NCBI RefSeq assembly: GCF_004912145.1
Contig: NZ_STGT01000005.1
Coordinates: 410,580-474,579, forward strand
From: Peteryoungia rhizophila
GTDB lineage: Bacteria > Pseudomonadota > Alphaproteobacteria > Rhizobiales > Rhizobiaceae
DNA length: 64,000 nucleotides
Direction: 5' to 3'
The notes under the pieces are model-generated. The model saw nothing but the letters and a program-made list of their open reading frames with translations, searched no databases and had not been told where the DNA came from. The translations under genes were made by a program, and so were the position numbers. This document shows positions 52,681 through 60,364 of this stretch, in pieces. Within the stretch, counting starts at the first letter, position 1. Every line of letters starts with the position of its first letter.

Positions 52681-54684
52681 GTGACATCCGAATACATGCT
52701 GGGCATCGACACCGGCGGCACCTATACCGATGCCGTGATCTACAGCGAAGAGCATGGGATCGTCGCCAAGGCGAAGTCGCTGACCACCCGCCATGATCTG
52801 TCGATCGGCATCTCCGGCGCGCTCGAAAGTGTTCTGGCCGAATCAGCGATCGATCCTTCAGCTATCGGCCTTGTTTCCCTCTCGACGACACTGGCCACCA
52901 ACGCGCTGGTGGAGGGGCAGGGCGGTCGCGCCGGCCTGATCATGATCGGTTTCGGGCCGGAAGACCTGAAGCGCGACGGTCTGGCCGACGCGCTCGGCAA
53001 CGATCCTGTCCTCTTCATTGCCGGTGGCCACGACGTCCACGGCAATGAAACGCCCTTCGATGCAGCAGCCCTGGAAGCGGCTTTGCCCGACCTCTCGGCC
53101 AATGTCTCGTCCTTCGCGATCGCTGGTTATTTCGCCGTCCGCAACCCGGCGCATGAAAAGCGCGCACGCGATATCATCCGCCAGCATTCCGGCCTTCCCG
53201 TCACCTGCAGCCATGAGCTCTCTTCCAAGCTCGGAGGCCCGCGCCGGGCGCTGACCACACTTCTCAATGCACGTCTCGTCGCCATGATCGATCGGCTGAT
53301 CGGATCGGCAGAACGTTACCTTCTGGATCGCGGAATACACGCACCCCTGATGGTCGTCCGGGGCGATGGTGCTCTAATTTCTGCTGGCGAAGCGCGGCTC
53401 CGACCGATCGAAACCATTCTCTCCGGCCCCGCCGCGAGCCTCGTCGGCGCACGACATCTGACCGGCCTGAACGATGCAGTCGTCTCGGACATTGGCGGCA
53501 CGACAACCGACGTCGCCGTCATGGAAGCGGGCCAGCCACGACTCGACCAGGATGGTGCCGTCGTCGGTGGCTACAGGACCATGGTGGAAGCCGTGGCCAT
53601 GCGGACCTTTGGCCTCGGTGGCGATTCGGAAGTCCGCTTTGATGATCGCGGCCTCGCGGCGAAGATCGAGCTCGGCCCACGTCGCCTTGTACCTTTGAGC
53701 CTCGCTGCAGCCCTGCATGGAACGTCCATCACCGACGTGCTCGAGCGCCAGCTGCGCGCGCCGCATCTCGGCCGCCACGACGGGCGCTTCGCTGTCCGCA
53801 CTGGCGTTCCGGATCACCTCGCGGCCGGCCTCCAGCCGCAGGAGGCATCACTCTTCCAGAAGGTTGGTGCCGTGCCGTTGCCACTCGAACAGCTGATCAG
53901 CTTCACCCAGCAGAAGGCGACTCTCGACCGCCTCGTCGCGCGGGGCCTCGTCCATATCTGCGGCCTTACCCCGTCGGATGCCATGCATGTTCTGAACCGT
54001 CAGGGCCAGTGGAACCGGCAAGCCGCCGAACTCGGCATGACGCTGGCCATCCGCCAGAAGGACGGGGCGGGACAACCGATCGCCAAATCCGCTGAAGTCC
54101 TGAGCCAGTTCATCGTCGATCGCCTCACGCGCCAGTCGGCCGAGGTCATTCTGTCCGCGGCCCTCGCGGAGGATGGGCTCGCCGACGTCGAGCCTGCGAA
54201 ATCCATACTGATCGACCGTGCCCTCCGGCGTCAGGCAGGCATCGCCCGCTTCGGTCTCTCCCTCGACCGGCCTCTCATCGGCCTCGGCGCCTCCGCCGGC
54301 GTCTATTATCCGGCGATAGCCGAGATGCTCGCATCCGACTTCGCCGTGCCTGGAGACGCCGACGTTGCCAACGCCGTGGGTGCCGTTGTCGGACAGGTGC
54401 GCAGCAGCGTCACCGTGACGGTCACCTCGCCGGAAGAGGGCCTCTTCATCATCACCGGTGGCGGCGATAGTGAGCGCGTTACGGACGAGGATAAGGCCGT
54501 CGAAGCCGCGCGCCACCGTGCGACCGAACTCGCACGCGTGCGGGCTGAAGCGAGTGGCGCTGTCGATGTCGTCCTTGTTTTGAAGGAAGAGTTCGACGCC
54601 CCGGAGATCGAGGGTCGGCGCAAGCTCGTAGAAGCGCGCATTACCGCAACCGCCACGGGCCGACCAAGGACGGCTCGTAGCTGA
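52681..54684 (+). CDS. stand-alone hydantoinase/oxoprolinase (HyuA) family protein
   Basis: A 667-residue protein of the hydantoinase A/oxoprolinase family. The GTG at 52681 with GGGGAAG upstream is chosen; ATG 52696 is possible. It has the actin-like ATP motif LGIDTGGTYTDAVI near 6-19, a second VSDIGGTTTDVAVME near 270-284, and the ASAGVYYP element near 537. HyuA hydrolyses 5-oxoproline or N-methylhydantoin with ATP and normally works with HyuB, which is not encoded beside it. Some HyuA relatives are single-gene; this may be one. Substrate unknown. It lies between the P450 and glcB. Confidence 0.83.
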   Translation: MTSEYMLGIDTGGTYTDAVIYSEEHGIVAKAKSLTTRHDLSIGISGALESVLAESAIDPSAIGLVSLSTTLATNALVEGQGGRAGLIMIGFGPEDLKRDGLADALGNDPVLFIAGGHDVHGNETPFDAAALEAALPDLSANVSSFAIAGYFAVRNPAHEKRARDIIRQHSGLPVTCSHELSSKLGGPRRALTTLLNARLVAMIDRLIGSAERYLLDRGIHAPLMVVRGDGALISAGEARLRPIETILSGPAASLVGARHLTGLNDAVVSDIGGTTTDVAVMEAGQPRLDQDGAVVGGYRTMVEAVAMRTFGLGGDSEVRFDDRGLAAKIELGPRRLVPLSLAAALHGTSITDVLERQLRAPHLGRHDGRFAVRTGVPDHLAAGLQPQEASLFQKVGAVPLPLEQLISFTQQKATLDRLVARGLVHICGLTPSDAMHVLNRQGQWNRQAAELGMTLAIRQKDGAGQPIAKSAEVLSQFIVDRLTRQSAEVILSAALAEDGLADVEPAKSILIDRALRRQAGIARFGLSLDRPLIGLGASAGVYYPAIAEMLASDFAVPGDADVANAVGAVVGQVRSSVTVTVTSPEEGLFIITGGGDSERVTDEDKAVEAARHRATELARVRAEASGAVDVVLVLKEEFDAPEIEGRRKLVEARITATATGRPRTARS

Positions 54685-54701
54685 CTTTCCATTTTGGAAA
54701 G
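54685..54701. repeat. short inverted repeat between the HyuA gene and glcB
   Basis: CTTTCC (54685-54690) and GGAAAG (54696-54701) flank ATTTT, followed by an AT-rich stretch. It directly follows the HyuA stop and precedes the glcB start by 87 bases. It may be a weak terminator or an operator for glcB. Confidence 0.4.
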
Positions 54702-54787
54702 AATATTTCTAATTTATGCCAGATTGACTGCTAATGGGTTTCAGGGCTTCAGTAGCTCATCGAGACATCAGTGCGAGGAACGACGTC

Positions 54788-56959
54788 ATGACATCAGTTG
54801 AAATCCATGGACTTTCGATCGACAAGCGCCTGCACGATTTCATCGTCACGCAAGCAGTCCCGGGCACGCAGGTCGATGTCGAAACATTCTTCGCGGGCCT
54901 CTCGAAGATCGTTCACGAACTTGCGCCGAAGAATCGTGCCCTCCTCGCCAAGCGGGATGCTTTGCAGGCGCAGATCGACACCTGGTACCGCGAGAACGGT
55001 GCACCGGCCGATCTCGCCGCCTATGAGGAGTTTCTGCGGGAGATCGGTTATCTCCTGCCCGAGGGTCCTGACTTCAAGATTGCGACGGCCAATGTCGACC
55101 CGGAAATCTCGACCACGGCCGGCCCGCAGTTGGTCGTTCCCGTGATGAACGCCCGTTATGCCCTCAATGCCGCCAATGCCCGCTGGGGCTCCTTGTACGA
55201 CGCTCTCTACGGGACGGATGCGATTCCCGAAACAGACGGCGCAGAGAAGGGCAAGGGCTACAACCCCGTCCGTGGCGCAAAGGTCATCGCCTGGGTCCGT
55301 AGCTTCGTTGATCGTTCTGCACCGCTCGCTGCCGGCGCTTGGGATAAGGTCGCCGCTCTCGCGGTCGAAAACGGAGCACTTTCTGTCCGCCTCGAAGACG
55401 GCGGCATGACTGGCCTTGCCGATCCGTCCCAGTTTGCCGGATATCTTGGTGAGGCCTCCGCCCCGTCCAGCATCTTCCTGCGCAAGAACGCCCTTCATGT
55501 CGAAATCCTCGTCGACAAGACCGGTGTCATCGGCAAGAGCGATCCCGCCGGCATAAACGACTGCCGGCTGGAATCGGCCATCACCACCATCATGGACTGC
55601 GAAGATTCGGTCGCGGCCGTCGATGCAGAGGACAAGCTGGTCGTCTATTCGAACTGGCTCGGCCTGATGAAGGGCGATCTGACGGAAGAAGTCTCGAAGG
55701 GTGGCAAGACATTTACCCGCGCGCTCAGCGACGACGTCACGCTGTCGGGTCCGGATGGCGCTCCCGCCAGTTTGCCTGGCCGATCCCTGATGCTCATCCG
55801 CAATGTCGGCCACCTCATGACCAATCCGGCGATCACGGACAAGGATGGCAACGAAGTACCGGAAGGCATCATGGATGCCGCCGTCACCGCGCTGATTGCC
55901 CTCCACGATATCGGCCCGAATGGCCGTCGCAAGAATTCCCGCGCCGGCTCCATGTATGTCGTGAAGCCCAAGATGCATGGACCCGAAGAGGTCGCCTTCG
56001 CCTGCGAGATCTTCTCGGCGGTCGAAGAACTCGTCGGCATGGCACCCAACACGATCAAGATGGGCATTATGGACGAGGAGCGCCGCACCACCGTCAACCT
56101 CAAGGAGTGCATTCGCGCCGCCCGCGACCGTGTCGTCTTCATCAACACGGGCTTCCTCGACCGCACCGGAGATGAGATCCATACTTCAATGGAAGCCGGT
56201 CCGATGATCCGCAAGGGCGACATGAAGCAGGCCGCCTGGATTTCGGCCTATGAAAACTGGAATGTCGATATCGGCCTCGAATGCGGCCTGTCTGGCCATG
56301 CCCAGATCGGCAAGGGCATGTGGGCCATGCCGGACTTGATGGCCGCCATGCTGGAGCAGAAGATCGCTCATCCCAAGGCCGGTGCCAATACGGCCTGGGT
56401 ACCGTCGCCAACCGCCGCGACCCTGCACGCCACCCACTATCACAGCGTCAACGTCGCGGAGGTCCAGACCGGGTTGAAGTCTCGCCCCCGTGCGAAGCTC
56501 GCCGACATCCTCTCCGTCCCGGTCGCACCGCGCCCGAACTGGACCCCCGAGGAAATCCAGCGCGAGCTTGACAACAATGCGCAGGGCATCCTCGGCTATG
56601 TCGTGCGCTGGATCGATCAGGGCGTTGGCTGCTCAAAGGTGCCGGACATCAACAATATCGGGCTGATGGAAGACCGGGCGACCTTGCGTATCTCGGCCCA
56701 GCATATGGCCAATTGGCTCCATCATGGCGTGGTCACCGAAGCGCAGGTGGTCGAGACGCTGAAGCGCATGGCCGTCGTCGTTGATGGGCAGAATACCGGC
56801 GACGCCGCGTATACGCCGATGGCGAAAGATTACGACGGTTCCGTAGCCTTTCAGGCCGCACTTGACCTCGTTCTGAAGGGCAGGGAGCAGCCGAACGGAT
56901 ATACCGAGCCTGTCCTCCATCGCCGCCGCATCGAACTCAAGGCGAAAACTGCCGCCTGA
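54788..56959 (+). CDS. glcB: malate synthase G
   Basis: Condenses glyoxylate with acetyl-CoA to malate. The ATG at 54788 gives 723 residues, the standard length for the monomeric G form. MDCEDSVAAVDAEDK near 268-282 and LKECIRAARDRVVFINTGFL near 438-457 (read in parts) are family signatures around the catalytic arginine and aspartate; GLSGHAQIGKGMWAMPDLM near 500-518 follows. No isocitrate lyase gene is in the window, so use in the glyoxylate shunt or for glycolate is not settled. It ends in a strong terminator convergent with the L,D-transpeptidase. Confidence 0.97.
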   Translation: MTSVEIHGLSIDKRLHDFIVTQAVPGTQVDVETFFAGLSKIVHELAPKNRALLAKRDALQAQIDTWYRENGAPADLAAYEEFLREIGYLLPEGPDFKIATANVDPEISTTAGPQLVVPVMNARYALNAANARWGSLYDALYGTDAIPETDGAEKGKGYNPVRGAKVIAWVRSFVDRSAPLAAGAWDKVAALAVENGALSVRLEDGGMTGLADPSQFAGYLGEASAPSSIFLRKNALHVEILVDKTGVIGKSDPAGINDCRLESAITTIMDCEDSVAAVDAEDKLVVYSNWLGLMKGDLTEEVSKGGKTFTRALSDDVTLSGPDGAPASLPGRSLMLIRNVGHLMTNPAITDKDGNEVPEGIMDAAVTALIALHDIGPNGRRKNSRAGSMYVVKPKMHGPEEVAFACEIFSAVEELVGMAPNTIKMGIMDEERRTTVNLKECIRAARDRVVFINTGFLDRTGDEIHTSMEAGPMIRKGDMKQAAWISAYENWNVDIGLECGLSGHAQIGKGMWAMPDLMAAMLEQKIAHPKAGANTAWVPSPTAATLHATHYHSVNVAEVQTGLKSRPRAKLADILSVPVAPRPNWTPEEIQRELDNNAQGILGYVVRWIDQGVGCSKVPDINNIGLMEDRATLRISAQHMANWLHHGVVTEAQVVETLKRMAVVVDGQNTGDAAYTPMAKDYDGSVAFQAALDLVLKGREQPNGYTEPVLHRRRIELKAKTAA

Positions 56960-56983
56960 GGCTGCAAGCAAGACCCGAAACAA

Positions 56984-57020
56984 GAAGACCCGCCGGATCG
57001 CTCCGGCGGGTCTTCTGTTT
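56984..57020. terminator. bidirectional intrinsic terminator between glcB and the L,D-transpeptidase gene
   Basis: GAAGACCCGCCGGA (56984-56997) and TCCGGCGGGTCTTC (57002-57015) form a 14-base perfect stem around TCGC, between convergent genes. Confidence 0.9.
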
Positions 57021-57038
57021 AAACCATGCGTCAGTCAG

Positions 57039-57704
57039 TTACTGCTGAACGACAACCTTGGAATTACGGCCAGGCTTCACGCGATTGTAGAGGTCGATGA
57101 CGTCCTGGTTCATCATTCGGATGCAGCCCGAAGACGCGGCCGTCCCGATAGAAGCCCATTCCGGCGTCCCGTGCAGGCGGAACAGTGTGTCCTGGCCCTT
57201 CTCGTTGAAGAGATACATGGCGCGGGCACCGAGCGGGTTACGCAGGCCAGGATCCATGCCCTTTTCGACATATTTCGCGACCTCAGGCTTACGCTCCGCC
57301 ATTTCCTTCGGCGGGTGCCAGGTCGGCCATGCCTGCTTCCAGGCGATATAGGCTTCACCCTGCCATGCGAAACCCTGCTTGCCGACCCCGATGCCGTAAC
57401 GAACAGCCTTTCCGCGCGGCATGACGTAGTAGAGGAAGCGCTCGCGCGTGTTCACGACAACGGTTCCCGGCTTCTCATTCGTCGCATAATCGACAATTTG
57501 TCGGTGGAACTTCTTGTCGACCTTCTGGATCGGAATCGCGGGCAGGGCGTAACCTGCGTCCGTCACAGACCCATAGGAGTCACTGAAGATCTGAACCTTC
57601 GTGGTTTCGGCGACTTCGGTCTTGTCACCGGTCGTCGTCGTGCAGCCCGCGAGGCCTAGGGAAATAACCAGGCCGAGCGCGGTCAAGATGTTGCGGAAGC
57701 GCAT
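57039..57704 (-). CDS. L,D-transpeptidase (YkuD/ErfK family) lipoprotein
   Basis: A 221-residue exported enzyme of the YkuD family, which links peptidoglycan stems (3-3 links) or attaches lipoproteins to them; rhizobial polar growth relies on many of these. The N-terminus MRFRNILTALGLVISLGLAGC is a lipoprotein signal with the lipid cysteine C21. The catalytic site is RLHGTPEWASIGTAASSGCI with C194 in SSGCIRMMNQD. An upstream in-frame ATG at 57716 would add four residues. It is leftward and divergent from mmcB, with about 177 bases between starts. Confidence 0.92.
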   Translation of the reverse strand: MRFRNILTALGLVISLGLAGCTTTTGDKTEVAETTKVQIFSDSYGSVTDAGYALPAIPIQKVDKKFHRQIVDYATNEKPGTVVVNTRERFLYYVMPRGKAVRYGIGVGKQGFAWQGEAYIAWKQAWPTWHPPKEMAERKPEVAKYVEKGMDPGLRNPLGARAMYLFNEKGQDTLFRLHGTPEWASIGTAASSGCIRMMNQDVIDLYNRVKPGRNSKVVVQQ

Positions 57705-57881
57705 GGGAAAGCTCATGGGTGATGGCTGAGAGATGATCATGGGACCATCTTTGATTATGGTTTATTTTGGATTAATCTCGGCGACGCAAGTGCCGTACTT
57801 CCGCCGATTGTCTTCGGCGATGCAAAATGACTCCGCATTGCTTTTTTGCAACAGACTTGAGCGTGCGGAGCGGAGATATCC

Positions 57882-58364
57882 ATGACGTTACTCTCCATTG
57901 CGGTGAACAACCCCTTAATAGACGGGCGTCAGTCGGACCGCGCGATGATGATTCGCCGCGGCGTACAGATCCTCCTGGCGGAGATGCGTTTCGCTGTCCT
58001 GCCCGAATTGACGCTGTCGAATGGTCGACGTGCGGACCTGATTGCCCTCTCCGAAAAAGGAGAGGTCTGGATCGTCGAGATCAAGTCGTCGATTGAGGAT
58101 TTTCGTGTCGACAGGAAGTGGCCGGACTATCGGCGCTATTGCGACCGCCTCTTCTTCGCCACGCATGCCGGGGTTCCTCCGGAGATCTTCCCGGAAGACT
58201 GTGGCCTGTTCCTGTCTGACGGCTATGCCGGGCATCTGCTGCGGGACGCACCCGAACACCGGTTGCCGCCTGCGACCCGCAAATCCGTGACCCTCGACTT
58301 CTCGAGGGCCGCCGCGCAAAGGCTGCTGGCTGCCGAATGGGCTGCACAGCTCAAGTCTGTCTAA
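57882..58364 (+). CDS. mmcB: MmcB-family DNA repair nuclease
   Basis: A 160-residue protein of the MmcB family, named from Caulobacter, where it is linked to mitomycin resistance. It has a PD-(D/E)xK nuclease pattern: E42 in PELTLSNGRRADLIAL, D52, then EVWIVEIKSS with E66 and K68. No helicase or domain fusion is present. It ends two bases before the actR stop, so the two genes converge tightly. No GTTC-N7-GTTC LexA box was found upstream, so SOS control is not shown by the sequence. Confidence 0.87.
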   Translation: MTLLSIAVNNPLIDGRQSDRAMMIRRGVQILLAEMRFAVLPELTLSNGRRADLIALSEKGEVWIVEIKSSIEDFRVDRKWPDYRRYCDRLFFATHAGVPPEIFPEDCGLFLSDGYAGHLLRDAPEHRLPPATRKSVTLDFSRAAAQRLLAAEWAAQLKSV

Positions 58365-58366
58365 TT

Positions 58367-58963
58367 TTACTTCGGCGCGCGTTTGGCGAGAATGCGCTGC
58401 AGCGTGCGGCGATGCATGTTCAGCCGCCGCGCGGTTTCCGACACGTTCCGCTCGCAACTTTCATAGACGCGCTGGATATGTTCCCAGCGGATACGATCGG
58501 CAGACATCGGGTTTTCCGGGATCTCGGCCTTTTCCCCGGGCCGCTGCGTCAGCGCCAGGTAGACATCGTCTGCATCGGCAGGCTTGGCGAGATAATCAAG
58601 CGCGCCGAGTTTGACGGCAGTCACCGCTGTTGCGATATTGCCATATCCTGTCAAGACGATGATCCGGGTATCGGCTCTGCGTTCCCGGATCGCTTCGATC
58701 ACGTCGAGCCCGGTGCCGTCACCGAGACGCAGATCGACGACCGCATAGCTCGGCGCTGCTTCCTTTGCCTTGGCGATGCCTTCGGCGACCGAGCCGGCAA
58801 GCTCGACCACGAAGCCACGACTTTCCATGGCGCGAGCCAGACGGCGCAGGAACGGTGCGTCGTCATCGACGATCAGGAGTGATGGATCAGGACCGAGATC
58901 GTGATTGCCCGCCGCTTGTGTGCCGGCGGTGGGTTTTGCGACCTGTGATACTGCGTCTGCCAT
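58367..58963 (-). CDS. actR: redox response regulator ActR (RegA/PrrA)
   Basis: A 198-residue response regulator of the RegA/PrrA/ActR family. The receiver domain (about 28-140) has DDD at 33-35 and phospho-aspartate D77 in YAVVDLRLGDG; the hinge is followed by a Fis-type helix-turn-helix at about 160-196 (CERNVSETARRLNMHRRTLQRILAKR), including the invariant RRTLQRIL recognition helix. There is no AAA+ domain. In rhizobia ActR controls acid tolerance, respiration, carbon and nitrogen fixation genes. It is read after actS, 72 bases on. Confidence 0.96.
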   Translation of the reverse strand: MADAVSQVAKPTAGTQAAGNHDLGPDPSLLIVDDDAPFLRRLARAMESRGFVVELAGSVAEGIAKAKEAAPSYAVVDLRLGDGTGLDVIEAIRERRADTRIIVLTGYGNIATAVTAVKLGALDYLAKPADADDVYLALTQRPGEKAEIPENPMSADRIRWEHIQRVYESCERNVSETARRLNMHRRTLQRILAKRAPK

Positions 58964-59035
58964 CTTCTTGTTCCTGCGACTGTTCGAAAAAACTGCGCTA
59001 TCGACCTTATGCGAGCGATGCCCCCAGAGGTAAAG

Positions 59036-60337
59036 TCATAACGACGTGTCCAATTCCATGTATTCGCGTGGCCAGTTGACCGCGACCCGCGCCCCGGAAC
59101 CCTCAGGGCTGCGGTTTTCGAACCGGAGCGTGGCACCGGACCGTTCGAGCAGCGTCTTTGCAATGAACAGTCCAAGGCCCAGGCCACCGGCACGGGTGTC
59201 GCTCTGCCTGCTGGTAACATAGGGCTCGCCAATTCTTTGCAAGACCCCTGCGGAGAATCCGGCCCCGTCGTCCTCGATCGTGACTGTTACATCGGCTGTC
59301 GTGTGTTCCACGCTGACCGTAACCTTCGAACGTGCATAATCCACTGCGTTTTCGAGCAGGTTGCCGAGACCATAGAGAATGGCGGGGTTGCGGTTACCGA
59401 CGGGTTCGTGCGCGCGCTCGGAAAGCTCGACAAGCTCGAGCTTCACGCCGAATTCCCTGTGCGGCGCGATCACCTCTTCGATCATCGACGACAAGGGGAG
59501 CTCACGCATATGTGCCTCCCCTTCCGTCGCGAGCGAAGTGAGGCGGCGCAAAATATCCCGGCAACGCTCGCTTTGACTGCGCAGCAACTGCACATCTTCG
59601 CGGTACCGCTCGTCCTGGCCCAGATCACGTTCCATTTCCTTGGCGACCACGCTGATCGTCGCCAGCGGCGTGCCGAGCTCATGGGCAGCGGCGGCAGCGA
59701 GCCCGTCCAGCTGATGTAGGTGTTTCTCACGCTGAAGGATGAGCTCGGTTGCCGTCAGGGCGTCTGCGAGCAAGCTCGCCTCCTGCGACACGCGATAGGC
59801 ATAGAAGGCAGCAAAGGCCGTCATCGAGACGATGGAGCTCCACATGCCCAACTGCAACAGCGGATGGACTTCGAGTGTCCGACCTTCGAACCAGGGCAGG
59901 GGATAGGGAGTGAAGGCGAGCAGGGTGATGAAAGCCAGCGCCGTGATGAAGAGCGCGATCGAATGGCGGCTCGGCTGCGACGCAAACGAAATGATGACGG
60001 GAATGCAGATCAGCGGGGCGAAGGGATTGTTCAGACCACCGGTAATGAAAAGAAGTGCGCCCATCTGGAACAGATCGAGAGCTAGCACCGCAAAGGCCGC
60101 TGCCGGCTCCAGACGATACGTGGACGGAAAGGCGACGGAGAGGGCCGAATTGGCGGCCGCCAGCGCCGCAATCAGGCCGAGGCAGGTCATGAGCGGCAAT
60201 GTGAAGTCGAACCACAGCGCCACGATCAGAATGGTCAGCAACTGGCCGGCGACAGCCATCCAGCGCAGCCTTACCAGCGTTTCCAGCCGCAGACGTCGGC
60301 TGCTCGGGCCGAATTTGGCTGCCAGATCCATGCTCAT
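59036..60337 (-). CDS. actS: redox sensor histidine kinase ActS (RegB/PrrB)
   Basis: A 433-residue membrane kinase and partner of ActR. About six transmembrane helices fill residues 25-185. The quinone-sensing motif GGLNNPF is at 100-106. The H-box HELGTPLATIS has H219, and the redox-active cysteine is C259 in SERCRDILRRL, the residue that forms a disulfide in RegB. ATPase motifs are NLLENAVDYA near 325, DDGAGFS and GLGLGLFIAKTL. All functional residues are present, so the sensor looks intact. Confidence 0.96.
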   Translation of the reverse strand: MSMDLAAKFGPSSRRLRLETLVRLRWMAVAGQLLTILIVALWFDFTLPLMTCLGLIAALAAANSALSVAFPSTYRLEPAAAFAVLALDLFQMGALLFITGGLNNPFAPLICIPVIISFASQPSRHSIALFITALAFITLLAFTPYPLPWFEGRTLEVHPLLQLGMWSSIVSMTAFAAFYAYRVSQEASLLADALTATELILQREKHLHQLDGLAAAAAHELGTPLATISVVAKEMERDLGQDERYREDVQLLRSQSERCRDILRRLTSLATEGEAHMRELPLSSMIEEVIAPHREFGVKLELVELSERAHEPVGNRNPAILYGLGNLLENAVDYARSKVTVSVEHTTADVTVTIEDDGAGFSAGVLQRIGEPYVTSRQSDTRAGGLGLGLFIAKTLLERSGATLRFENRSPEGSGARVAVNWPREYMELDTSL

Positions 60338-60364
60338 ACTACACCTGCCTTACTTGCCGCGTGC

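Noticed and set aside
57741..57881. LexA box before mmcB
   Set aside because: No GTTC-N7-GTTC match in the upstream region.
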